Shown: positions 22,183-29,911, counted from the first letter of the stretch. The stretch: 64,000 nt of DNA from Gammaproteobacteria bacterium (GCA_029248745.1 JAQWIT010000003.1:248001-312000); one strand, 5' to 3'. Notes: generated from the sequence alone by a model not told the origin. A program made the numbers and translations.

Positions 22183-22401
22183 GTGGGGAAAATTCTGTTA
22201 ATAGAGCCTTGAATATGTCGCGAACGGAATTGTATTATGAGTTTATTTGAGGGTGCTTTGAGGATTGAATAAGGCATACTATTCTCCAGTTCTGCACTCG
22301 GCTTGCACCTGTGCACTAAATTGATAAAGACGGTAAGTCAATTTCAACTAACTTGATATTTGTAAGTCTTTGTTATCAAATTACTTTTGATTAAAGTAAA
22401 A
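22183..22401. other. Non-coding stretch downstream of the pilS remnant
   Basis: I see no gene, promoter of note or repeat here. It probably marks where the rest of pilS-pilR was deleted. The tRNA-His gene follows on the opposite strand. Confidence 0.5.
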
Positions 22402-22478
22402 TGGGGTGAGTGATGGGGCTCGAACCCACGACCACCGGAATCACAATCCGGGGCTCTACCAACTGAGCTACACTCACC
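22402..22478 (-). tRNA. tRNA-His (anticodon GTG)
   Basis: The minus strand folds as a 77-nt cloverleaf. It has the extra G-1 typical of tRNA-His, acceptor GTGAGTG paired with CACTCAC, and the D arm AGCTCAGTTGGTAGAGC. The anticodon stem CCGGA/TCCGG holds loop TTGTGAT (anticodon GTG), followed by the T loop TTCGAGC. The 3' CCA is encoded. Except for stem changes it matches the E. coli tRNA-His pattern. Confidence 0.97.
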
Positions 22479-22531
22479 ATAGCAATGACCCAGATTTAAC
22501 AGCTATCCGGCAATCATTCAGCAAGCGGGTA

Positions 22532-22559
22532 ATTCTACTGTCTTTATTTTTCTGGTCAA
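22532..22559 (-). promoter_or_regulatory. Sigma-70 promoter of tRNA-His
   Basis: Read on the minus strand, TTGACC (22554-22559) and TAGAAT (22532-22537) are separated by 16 bases. The predicted start is near 22525, about 47 bases before the mature tRNA, with a C/G-rich discriminator (ACCCGC) as in stringently controlled stable-RNA promoters. Confidence 0.7.
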
Positions 22560-22593
22560 GGAAAAGTTGAACTTTATCCTGAGTTCAGCTTAT

Positions 22594-24762
22594 TCAAGCC
22601 AATTCTAAATCGATTTTTTTCTCATCAAGATCGACACGAACAACTTTGACTCTGATCTTATCCGCTAATCGATAGCTTTGTCGTGTACGCTCGCCCATCA
22701 GACGGTGACCATTAGCATCAAATTCATAATAGTCATTTTTCAAGGCTGTGATGTGGACAAGACCTTCGATATAGATATCATTGAGTTCGACAAAAAGTCC
22801 AAATCCAGTCACACCACTGATAACGCCGTCATAGCATTCACCAACATGATCCTGCATAAACTCGCACTTCAACCAGTCAGCGACATCCCGAGTTGCTTCA
22901 TCGGCACGCCTACTGGCCATAGAACAGTGTTCACCTAACTGCACCATGTCTTTATGGGAATATGACCATTTGTTGATTTTCTTATTGTTGATTAGGTGAC
23001 AGATCGCACGGTGAACAAGCAAGTCGGGATAGCGACGAATCGGAGACGTGAAATGAGCGTAAGCCTCCAGAGCTAAGCCAAAATGACCCACGTTGTCGGG
23101 GTGATACACGGCCTGCTTCATGCTTCGAAGCATGACGGTTTGTAATAAATGGGCATCCTGACGTTGATGGGCTGCTTGTAGTAAGGTCGCATAGTCATGG
23201 GGGGAAGGGTCGTCACCGCCACCGAGCACTAAGCCTAATTCACCTAAGAATTCACGTAATCCGGATAACTTTTCAGCAGAAGGTGTTTCATGAACACGGT
23301 ATAAAGCGGGCAGTGTTTTACTTAATAAGAACTGCGCAGCTGAGACATTGGCAGCCACCATAAATTCTTCGATTAATCGGTGAGCATCATTGCTTTCTCG
23401 AGGAACAATTGCTTCAATTTTACGTTTGGAATCAAATAAAAACTGGGTTTCCGTTAGTTCAAAATCTATTGCTCCTCGTTGTTGCCTTGCGTTTAGCATA
23501 GCCTTAAAGAGTTGATACATGGTCTCTAAACTGGGCAGAACAGCACTATATTCAGACCGTAAACTGACATCGTCATCAACCAATATTGCGGCGACTTGTG
23601 TGTAAGTCAATCGCGCTTTTGAGTTCATGACACCTTGATGGAATTGGTGTGAGGTAACTTGGCCGTCATCATCAATGGTCATTTCACAGATTATACATAA
23701 GCGATCGACATTAGGGTTTAGGGAACAAAGGCCATTAGATAAAGCCTCAGGCAGCATTGAAATGACCTGACTAGGGAAATAAACCGACGTGCCGCGCTCC
23801 TGTGCATCTTGATCGAGCGGGCTATTAGGTGTGACATAATAAGAGACATCAGCAATAGCAACCCATAATCGCCAGCCACCGTTTTCTAATGCCACCGCGT
23901 GTACAGCATCATCGAAATCACGGGCATCTTCACCATCAATAGTGACTAATGGCATTTCACGTAGATCGAGACGATCTTTAATGGCATTAGCTGGAATAGT
24001 ATCACCATAAGATTCAGCTTGTTCTATGGCTTCAGATGACCAAGCATGTGGTAATTCAAAGTCGCGTAAGGCAATGTCTATTTCCATACCCGGTGCCATA
24101 TGGTCACCAAGGACAGTAACTACTTTGCCAAGAGGGGAACGGTGCCTGTTTGGGTGAGCCGTGATCTCAATTTCGACAATTTGACCTGCTTGTGCTGACA
24201 TTAATTGATCAGGTGGAATTAGAATATCTTGACTGATACGGCGGTTATTCGGAATAAGATAATAAACACCAGTGTCGCTGTGTAATCTCCCGACTATACG
24301 TTCATTGGCATGCTTAATAATTTCGACGATGGCGCCTTCTTTTCGGCCACGTCGGTCAATACCTGTTACACGAGCAACAGCGCGGTCGCCATGCAAAGCG
24401 ACTTGCATTTCACGTTGACCTAAAAATAAATCTTCTCCACCTTCATCAGGAATCAAAAAGCCAAACCCATCCTGATGGCCCATAATGCGGCCAGTAACGA
24501 GATTCATCTTTGACATAACGCCATAAGCACTTTTTCGGTTGCGGAGTAATTGGCCATCTCTTTCCATTGCTCTTAAGCGACGGCGTAAAGCTTCTGTTTG
24601 ATCTTCACCTGTCAATCCCAGAAGTTTGCCAATTTGACGACGGGTTAGCGGCCGGTCATTTTGTTTTAAGATTTCAAGGATGAACTCTCTACTAGGAATG
24701 GGATTATCGTATTTTTCTGCTTCGCGTGATGAAAAAGGGTCATGCACTTTTTTTTCCGACAT
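22594..24762 (-). CDS. rnr: Ribonuclease R
   Basis: RNase R is a 3'-5' exoribonuclease that degrades structured RNA and takes part in quality control. The start at 24762 gives MSEKKVHDPFSS; an in-frame start at 24804 has no support. Domains in order are a winged-helix segment (RPLTRRQIGKLLGL), cold-shock domains, the RNB catalytic domain with DGEDARDFDDAVHA and FTSPIRRYPDLLVHR, and a C-terminal S1 domain (GVISGVTGFGLFVELNDIYI). It ends at KKIDLELA, right after S1. At 722 residues it lacks the basic lysine-rich tail of E. coli RNase R (813 residues). Confidence 0.95.
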   Translation of the reverse strand: MSEKKVHDPFSSREAEKYDNPIPSREFILEILKQNDRPLTRRQIGKLLGLTGEDQTEALRRRLRAMERDGQLLRNRKSAYGVMSKMNLVTGRIMGHQDGFGFLIPDEGGEDLFLGQREMQVALHGDRAVARVTGIDRRGRKEGAIVEIIKHANERIVGRLHSDTGVYYLIPNNRRISQDILIPPDQLMSAQAGQIVEIEITAHPNRHRSPLGKVVTVLGDHMAPGMEIDIALRDFELPHAWSSEAIEQAESYGDTIPANAIKDRLDLREMPLVTIDGEDARDFDDAVHAVALENGGWRLWVAIADVSYYVTPNSPLDQDAQERGTSVYFPSQVISMLPEALSNGLCSLNPNVDRLCIICEMTIDDDGQVTSHQFHQGVMNSKARLTYTQVAAILVDDDVSLRSEYSAVLPSLETMYQLFKAMLNARQQRGAIDFELTETQFLFDSKRKIEAIVPRESNDAHRLIEEFMVAANVSAAQFLLSKTLPALYRVHETPSAEKLSGLREFLGELGLVLGGGDDPSPHDYATLLQAAHQRQDAHLLQTVMLRSMKQAVYHPDNVGHFGLALEAYAHFTSPIRRYPDLLVHRAICHLINNKKINKWSYSHKDMVQLGEHCSMASRRADEATRDVADWLKCEFMQDHVGECYDGVISGVTGFGLFVELNDIYIEGLVHITALKNDYYEFDANGHRLMGERTRQSYRLADKIRVKVVRVDLDEKKIDLELA

Positions 24763-25088
24763 AGCCGTTGCGTCTCTTGACCTTTGGCATCGCTTAAAGG
24801 GCACTAAGCCAAAGTAGGGTAAGAATGAATAAAATGAATAAAGACTATTCTAACGCCTATTTAAATAACTTGGTGATTTAATGCTTGAGAAGCAATTGAA
24901 TAGGAGCCCTATAAGAAGACCTTAAATGTGCACATGTGAACGAAAAATTGTCGAGTAAATCACCTTTTTACCAATGAAATTGGTTTTTTATGCCGATAAC
25001 GTAACAAGACGGTTGACCCTTGTTAGATACCTACTTTTAGAAATTATGAAAAAATTTAATGTTATTGCTTTAGGAACTGAAGAATATT
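24763..25088. other. Divergent intergenic region rnr / cheV remnant
   Basis: No gene is visible. A GCCGATAA octamer at 24992-24999, identical to the sigma-28 (FliA) -10 element, lies about 90 bases before the cheV remnant. The matching -35 (TAAAGTTT at 11 bases) is poor, so this may be a decayed flagellar-class promoter. An AT-rich TGTGCACA palindrome is also present near 24928. Confidence 0.4.
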
Positions 25089-26044
25089 ATGGCAAATTTA
25101 ATAGACTCAATTGATGAAAGAACGAAACTTACGGGTACGAATCATTTAGAAGTATTACTGTCTAGTCCCGGTACTAATGATGAAACGGGTCGTAATGAAG
25201 TGTTTGGTATTAATGTATTTAAAGTGCGAGAGGTACTGAACATACCTGAAATCACAACTGCACCAGAAGTGCCAGAGGGTGTGGAAGGGTTTGTTAGCCT
25301 TCGCGGAGATATGGTACCGATTATTAATTTATAAAAATTTTGTAATTTACCCTCTGCGGATGAACTTAGAATTCTTATGATTACAGAGTACAACCCACAC
25401 GTTCAGGGTTTCCTTGTTACAGCAGTAGATACGATTCAGCGTCTAAACTGGGAACAAGTTAAAGAGCCACCGCCGTTATTATCTAAACTCTTAGGTGGAC
25501 TGGTAACGGCGGTATCAGATTTGCAAGATGAGCGCCTAGTCATGATTATGGATGTTGAGAAAGTACTGGCTGATGCTGGTGGGTTCTATGAAGACATGAA
25601 AATGGAAAACATTCAGAAAAATTAAATCAGATAAGCAACACACTATTTCATTTGCCGATGATTCTGCGATTGCACGTAAGCAAATAACTCAAACGCTATA
25701 TCACATGGGTGTTAAATACATCCAGAATGTGTATGGGGCGAATGCCTGCGATGCTTTGGATAAAATGGCAACACGTTGTCAAGAAGATGGAACGGATATT
25801 ACGGATGAAATTCAATTAGTCTTGGCGGACGTTGAAATGCCAGAAATGGATGGCTATGTAGAACACAAAAAATTAAATCAGGTCCACGTTTACAGCATCT
25901 ACCGGTCATTATGCACTCGTCTTTAACAGCGGCTGCTAACCAAAATATGGGTAAAATATCGGTGCAGATGCCTATGTTCCAGTATTTGAGCCGCAGGAGT
26001 TGGCAGCAACGATGGAAGAGTTTTTTGCGGCAAATACGACCTAG
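25089..26044 (+). pseudogene. cheV: Decayed cheV (chemotaxis coupling protein)
   Basis: The order is that of CheV, a CheW-like domain followed by a receiver. The CheW part runs from MANLIDSIDERTKLTGTNHL to GDMVPIINL, where TAA at 25332-25334 interrupts the same frame, which then continues KFCNLPSADEL to VLADAGG. A frameshift near 25620 leads to the receiver (TISFADDSAIARKQ, LVLADVEMPEMDGY). Another near 25875 leads to LPVIMHSSLTAAANQNMG, and a third near 25955 to GADAYVPVFEPQELAATMEE with its stop at 26042-26044. One nonsense codon and three frameshifts make this a clear pseudogene. Every piece remains alignable, so the decay is recent. Confidence 0.92.
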
Positions 26045-26078
26045 TATAAAACTAAAACGCTTTATATAATGGGGTCAT

Positions 26079-26717
26079 ATGCGCCATATTAACTTCATAG
26101 ATAGTTTTGTTATTGAATGTGACAAAACCATAAAGACACTTTTAGGAAAGCCGGAGACCAGCAACAGGGAAGTCCCAGGTAACACCTTGAGTGAACCGGA
26201 ATTATCTGAAACCCAGAAAGAGCAGTCAATGCGCTTGATGCGCATCAATCACGCAGGTGAAGTGTCAGCTCAGGCCTTGTATCAAGGACAGGCCCTGACC
26301 GCTAAATTGCCTGAAGTGAAAGAGTCGATGGCGCAAGCAGCAACAGAAGAAAGTGATCATTTAGCCTGGTGCGAACAACGAGTCCATCAATTAGGTGGAA
26401 ATACCAGTATTTTTAACCCTATTTGGTACGCAGGGTCATTAGCACTGGGCGCTGTTGCTGGAAAAGTGGGTGATGAATGGAGTTTAGGCTTTGTAGCTGA
26501 AACTGAAACGCAAGTGGTGAAACATCTAGAGCAACACTTGGAGAAATTGTGTGAGGAGGATACGAAAAGTCGCGCTATTCTTGAGCAAATGCGTGAAGAT
26601 GAAGCACATCACAGACAGACAGCAATAGACGCGGGAGGTAAGGCGTTGCCAGAATATCTTAAGCAGACAATGTCTTTAGTTTCAAAAGTAATGATCGCTG
26701 CTAGCTACCGCCAATAG
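26079..26717 (+). CDS. coq7: 2-polyprenyl-3-methyl-6-methoxy-1,4-benzoquinone hydroxylase
   Basis: Coq7 is a di-iron hydroxylase that carries out the last ring hydroxylation of ubiquinone synthesis at the membrane. The 212-residue product contains the carboxylate-histidine motifs of a ferritin-like diiron protein: LMRINHAGEVSAQALYQGQ, ATEESDHLAWCEQR and REDEAHHRQTA. It is a single gene between the cheV relic and a PilZ gene. Its presence fits the cbb3 and ubiquinone-based respiration elsewhere in the window. Confidence 0.95.
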   Translation: MRHINFIDSFVIECDKTIKTLLGKPETSNREVPGNTLSEPELSETQKEQSMRLMRINHAGEVSAQALYQGQALTAKLPEVKESMAQAATEESDHLAWCEQRVHQLGGNTSIFNPIWYAGSLALGAVAGKVGDEWSLGFVAETETQVVKHLEQHLEKLCEEDTKSRAILEQMREDEAHHRQTAIDAGGKALPEYLKQTMSLVSKVMIAASYRQ

Positions 26718-26735
26718 CTAGACTAACGTTTAAAT

Positions 26736-27044
26736 TTAGGCTGTTTCCGATAAAGAAATAGAAACATGATAAAGGTTGCTATCCGTATCATCTGCTATGC
26801 AACGCACGACAGCTCCCTCTGCGACGAAAGGAGGCAGCTTTTCATTGCCAGGGTTCATAACAAGTGCTACTTCAGAACCTAATTCAACGGCTTCATCTGT
26901 TGTCATATAAAGACCAGTAGCACTTAAATTCTGACTGGTGCCATGATAGGCTTTGTCATCTTTGCCTCTGATAGTAAACGTGAACAAGGTATCGATACGC
27001 ACTCTAACAAAGCCTCGTTTCTCTTCATATATTTCGTCAACCAC
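26736..27044 (-). CDS. PilZ domain protein (putative c-di-GMP binder)
   Basis: PilZ domains bind cyclic di-GMP and control motility, pili or polysaccharide. The product is about 102 residues and is almost entirely this domain: EEKRGFVRVRI near the start (an R-x3-R-like motif), then NLSATGLYM (the usual D/N-x-S-x-x-G element) and later ALVMNPGN. GTG at 27044 is preferred because GGAG lies 7 bases upstream; a TTG at 27062 is the alternative. A degenerate arginine motif makes ligand binding uncertain. Confidence 0.75.
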   Translation of the reverse strand: MVDEIYEEKRGFVRVRIDTLFTFTIRGKDDKAYHGTSQNLSATGLYMTTDEAVELGSEVALVMNPGNEKLPPFVAEGAVVRCIADDTDSNLYHVSISLSETA

Positions 27045-27161
27045 TCTTACACTCCAAATCAATTGTTTAGCTCATTTATCTGTGATTTTATGCGAAATGA
27101 AATGTCAAAACTGTGGGCTATGTCTGACATCTGGTTAAATACTAGAAAAGAAATGTAAAAC

Positions 27162-27188
27162 TGTAGTTTCGAGATGAAGTGCCGATAA
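27162..27188 (+). promoter_or_regulatory. Sigma-28 (FliA)-type promoter
   Basis: TGTAGTTT (27162-27169) and GCCGATAA (27181-27188) are separated by exactly 11 bases. The FliA consensus is TAAAGTTT-N11-GCCGATAA, so 14 of 16 positions match, with a perfect -10. Predicted start is near 27195. It would drive the small exported protein gene downstream, placing that gene in a flagellar or chemotaxis-class regulon. Confidence 0.65.
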
Positions 27189-27193
27189 CTTAA

Positions 27194-27637
27194 TTGCAAA
27201 GTAAATGGGGAATAAAAGATGCGTATACACTCAACACAAAATTAGCTGGCTTAGTATTATTTTTAAGCTTAGGAACAGCAATACAAGCACTAGCAGTAGC
27301 TGATGTGCCTTTGGAGCCTATTTATTTTGAACCCCCTGTGATAGAGCGAAATGCTCAAATTGAGCAACTAAGTTGTGTTGGATTAGATAATACTATCCGT
27401 AATATGCAACCTTACCGTTATTCATATAGAGAACCCTTTTATGGAGATAATACAAATAAGGTAGTAGCAGCGATGGTGACTATGGATTTTGTACTCATAT
27501 TGCAAGGTTTAGCAGGTGTTGCTTGTCTTTGGTATTCAGCGACCGTAGAAGAAAAAGAGCAAAGTAGAATGCTCTTAGTAGAGCAGAGTACCGCTCTTTT
27601 ACAGCAGCTAAAAGCAGAAAAACAATGTTTTGAATAA
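27194..27637 (+). CDS. Unrecognised small membrane or exported protein; start uncertain
   Basis: I do not recognise this protein. It has a hydrophobic N-terminus ending LGTAIQALAVA that looks like a signal sequence, a proline-rich segment (PLEPIYFEPPVIER), a cysteine (QLSCVGLD), a second membrane segment (VLILQGLAGVACLWYSA) and a charged helical tail with a last cysteine. The open frame starts at TTG 27194, which has no ribosome site and falls at the predicted transcription start. The better start is ATG 27219 (GGGG upstream), but it reads MRIHSTQN then stop; one extra A in the AAAA run (about 27238) would join it to the frame. It may therefore be frameshifted or phase-variable. Confidence 0.5.
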   Translation: MQSKWGIKDAYTLNTKLAGLVLFLSLGTAIQALAVADVPLEPIYFEPPVIERNAQIEQLSCVGLDNTIRNMQPYRYSYREPFYGDNTNKVVAAMVTMDFVLILQGLAGVACLWYSATVEEKEQSRMLLVEQSTALLQQLKAEKQCFE

Positions 27638-27642
27638 ATGTG

Positions 27643-27654
27643 ATTTAGGACCAA
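27643..27654 (+). repeat. Left copy of a 12-bp inverted repeat flanking the WYEAN gene
   Basis: ATTTAGGACCAA here is the exact reverse complement of TTGGTCCTAAAT at 29056-29067. The pair encloses the repeat-protein gene and its terminator and nothing else. Confidence 0.5.
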
Positions 27655-27671
27655 AAAACGCAAGGTAAAAG

Positions 27672-27701
27672 TTGTCGACTGTGTAATATTTCATGTACTA
27701 T
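27672..27701 (+). promoter_or_regulatory. Possible sigma-70 promoter of the WYEAN-repeat gene
   Basis: TTGTCG (27672-27677) and TACTAT (27696-27701) are 18 bases apart, with a predicted start near 27708 and a short leader to the ATG at 27739. No sigma-28 element was found for this gene. The match is moderate. Confidence 0.4.
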
Positions 27702-27738
27702 CAATGATGATAATGATGTGTCTCGGGAGTGTTTTACG

Positions 27739-28881
27739 ATGAGTACAACAATAGACATCAATGCAAAATGGTTTGAGGGTAAGCAGGGAAAAGCATCAAA
27801 CAAGTCTAAAAAATGGTATCAGGCAAACCGAGTGACACCTTCTAAAACAATTGTGACGCCATGGTATGAAGCGAATAGCCAACCAACAAAGGCGACAGGA
27901 GCACCTTGGTATGAAGCAAATATGAGCGAACATTTAGATACTAAGAAAAAGTGGTATGAAGCCAATTTGAAAGCCGCGGTCAGTTCTGTTAAAGAGACTC
28001 GTCAAAAATGGTATGAAGCCAGTCAACGCGAAAATACAACGAGTACGACACCGTGGTATGAGGCTAACATGCACGTTGACCCACACGCTGATATTAAGAA
28101 AAAGTGGTATGAAGCCAACTTGGAAGCAGCACGTGCGAGTCAGGCGAAATGGTATGAAGCTAATCTAGTCGATACCAAAACGGATAAGCATTGGTATGAA
28201 TTCAGTGATGACAAAGTCAGCGATACCAAACAAAAATGGTATGAGGCTAATCTCGCTGCGGCACGACAAGCTAGGCAAAGCAGACCTTGGTATGGAGCTA
28301 ATGTAGTGGTAGATCCTCATGCTGATGTGAAGAAAAAATGGTATGAAGCCAACTTAGCACTCGCAAAAGAAAAGCAAATAAAAAGTAAATGGTATGAAGC
28401 GAATACCAGAACGGCACGTGCCAGTGAGAACAAATGGTACGAAGCAGCATCTAAGCCAACACCACAGGTTGAAACACCTTGGTATGAAGCGAACATGAAA
28501 CAACATGTTGATGCTAAAAAAAAATGGTACGAAGCGAATTTGGCTGCTGCCTTATATAATGTCAGAGAAACACGGCAGAAATGGTATGAAGCGAATCAAG
28601 CTTCATCACCAGACGATAATGCTACACCCTGGTATGAAGCGAACAAGCCAACAAGCGAACATGCTGATGTGAAGAAAAAATGGTATGAAGCTAATCTAGT
28701 GGCCGCGCGAACAACACGTACCAATAAGCCTTGGTATGAAGCCAATATTGCGGTTGATCCACATGCTGATGTGAAAAAGCAGTGGTATGAAACCAATATT
28801 GCTCTAGCTAGAAAACGAAATGTTAAAAAGAAATGGTTTCAAGCCAGTGCTGAAATGGCAAGAAAGAAACAAGACAAATAA
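27739..28881 (+). CDS. WYEAN-repeat protein (23 Trp-Tyr-Glu-Ala-Asn-type repeats), unknown function
   Basis: I recognise no family. The ATG at 27739 has CGGGAG nine bases upstream; GTG 27718 would add seven residues. The 380-residue product has no signal peptide, no membrane segment and no cysteine. It consists of 23 repeats, each with an invariant Trp: 15 are exactly WYEAN and the others are variants (WFEGK, WYQAN, WYEAS twice-like forms such as WFQAS, WYEFS, WYGAN, WYEAA, WYETN). Tryptophans are 14-19 residues apart, mostly 15 or 17. The residue before Trp is Lys in 14 copies and Pro in 7. Linkers after K-type copies look helical and basic (LAAARQARQ); those after P-type copies often read VDPHADVKK. 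It could be a multi-site binding or scaffold protein, or a multi-core peptide precursor; neither is shown. Confidence 0.85.
   Translation: MSTTIDINAKWFEGKQGKASNKSKKWYQANRVTPSKTIVTPWYEANSQPTKATGAPWYEANMSEHLDTKKKWYEANLKAAVSSVKETRQKWYEASQRENTTSTTPWYEANMHVDPHADIKKKWYEANLEAARASQAKWYEANLVDTKTDKHWYEFSDDKVSDTKQKWYEANLAAARQARQSRPWYGANVVVDPHADVKKKWYEANLALAKEKQIKSKWYEANTRTARASENKWYEAASKPTPQVETPWYEANMKQHVDAKKKWYEANLAAALYNVRETRQKWYEANQASSPDDNATPWYEANKPTSEHADVKKKWYEANLVAARTTRTNKPWYEANIAVDPHADVKKQWYETNIALARKRNVKKKWFQASAEMARKKQDK
27904..28731 (+). repeat. Internal five-unit duplication within the WYEAN gene
   Basis: Repeats 4-8 (residues 56-136) and 16-20 (residues 247-330) share the same order of linkers: an H-x-D-x-KK linker, then a 19-residue spacing ending ETRQ, then a Thr/Ser/Asn-rich linker ending in T-P, then a HAD[IV]KK linker, then L-x-A-A-R. 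The two blocks therefore arose by duplication of a multi-repeat segment. The codons for WYEAN vary (GCA, GCC, GCG, GCT; AAT, AAC), so the copies are not recent. Confidence 0.7.
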
Positions 28882-28926
28882 CATTAACGTTACAAGCCTG
28901 TAAATTAAGTTTAAAGGGATGCCAGA

Positions 28927-28960
28927 AGCCATCGTTGTATATGATACAGCGATGGCTTTT
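28927..28960 (+). terminator. rho-independent terminator after the WYEAN gene
   Basis: AGCCATCGTTGTAT (28927-28940) pairs with ATACAGCGATGGCT (28944-28957) around an ATG loop, with one G-T pair, followed by TTT. It gives the WYEAN gene its own transcript end. Confidence 0.85.
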
Positions 28961-29055
28961 CTCATTCAGGGCCCAGAATAATAGGGTCTACGTTTTATGA
29001 TGACGCTTATTTTGTCCCGGACTAAGTGACTGACGGAACAGACGAAATTAAGGAC

Positions 29056-29067
29056 TTGGTCCTAAAT
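29056..29067 (-). repeat. Right copy of the 12-bp inverted repeat flanking the WYEAN gene
   Basis: TTGGTCCTAAAT matches the left copy at 27643-27654 in inverse orientation. It also forms a small local hairpin (AGGAC-TTG-GTCCT), which could serve as a weak terminator for bamE on the minus strand. Confidence 0.5.
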
Positions 29068-29076
29068 AAAGTCAGT

Positions 29077-29838
29077 TTATTCGCCTAGGCCAACAGAATT
29101 TTTTAAACGTTGAAAAAAACTTGGCTCATCGGCTTCGGAAACTGACGCATCATCAACAGTATCAATTTCAACAGGCTCTGATACTTCTGGTGCTTCTTCT
29201 TTACTCATTCCTATAAAACGTTTGAGTAAGCCCGGTTTACTGTCTTCTTCAACTTCTTGTACGTCATCTTGGATATCAATCACATCTACGGAGTCAGTAA
29301 TACGATCAATAATGCCTTTTGATTGTGTTGGTACTGGAATAGGGCGGTCTTTAAATAAATCGACTTGTTCTTCAGCTTCATCAATCGATTCGTCGTCTTC
29401 CATCCCAATTTTTTCTTTAATTTCTTCGATTAAGCCTACTTTTTTGTTTGATAGAGGGACTACAACATCACTATCAACTTTCACAGTTTTAGGCATTTCT
29501 TCCCGTGCGACAATGCGGGTATCACCACTAAGGTAATCGAGTGTTTCACCTTCAAAATAAACTGTGATACGACGTTGTTCACGTTCACCATTTCCCGGGT
29601 GAAAGCTATAGATATAATCCCAGCGATTAGGGTGAAAGGTATCAATAATTAAAGGCGTTCCCATGACATAAGCCACTTGGTTTTTTGTCATGCCAGGTTT
29701 TAGCTGGCTAACCATATCTTGCGTTATATCGTTACCCTGTTGAATGTTAATACGGTAAACGCCAGGGATTTTATCTTTAGTGCAGCCCGACAGGAACAAA
29801 ACAAAAAACGAAAAAGTGTAAATGAGGACAGTTTTCAT
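29077..29838 (-). CDS. bamE: Outer membrane assembly lipoprotein BamE/SmpA with long acidic extension
   Basis: BamE is a lipoprotein of the Bam complex. The N-terminal part is standard: a signal ending FLFLSGC (C19), then the SmpA/OmlA domain with LKPGMTKNQVAYVMGTP and WDYIYSFHPGNGE, to about residue 115. The product is 253 residues, whereas E. coli BamE is 113. The extra half is acidic and carries four similar short amphipathic segments (about residues 134-145, 174-185, 202-212 and 239-251), such as VGLIEEIKEKIGM and PSFFQRLKNSVGL. The gene diverges from fur, as is common in gammaproteobacteria. Confidence 0.92.
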   Translation of the reverse strand: MKTVLIYTFSFFVLFLSGCTKDKIPGVYRINIQQGNDITQDMVSQLKPGMTKNQVAYVMGTPLIIDTFHPNRWDYIYSFHPGNGEREQRRITVYFEGETLDYLSGDTRIVAREEMPKTVKVDSDVVVPLSNKKVGLIEEIKEKIGMEDDESIDEAEEQVDLFKDRPIPVPTQSKGIIDRITDSVDVIDIQDDVQEVEEDSKPGLLKRFIGMSKEEAPEVSEPVEIDTVDDASVSEADEPSFFQRLKNSVGLGE

Positions 29839-29911
29839 TTATATTAGACATCTTAATTAATTACCAAACTGCGATGATACGCTAATCGCTCGGTTTCGAC
29901 GAGGCACTTTT

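Noticed and set aside
25332-25334. In-frame stop in cheV as programmed recoding
   Set aside because: It is TAA, and three further frameshifts follow in the same gene; decay explains it.
27739-28881. Regular short DNA repeats, possible CRISPR array
   Set aside because: The repeats are in-frame coding units with synonymous differences and variable spacing; there are no identical palindromic repeats and no cas genes.
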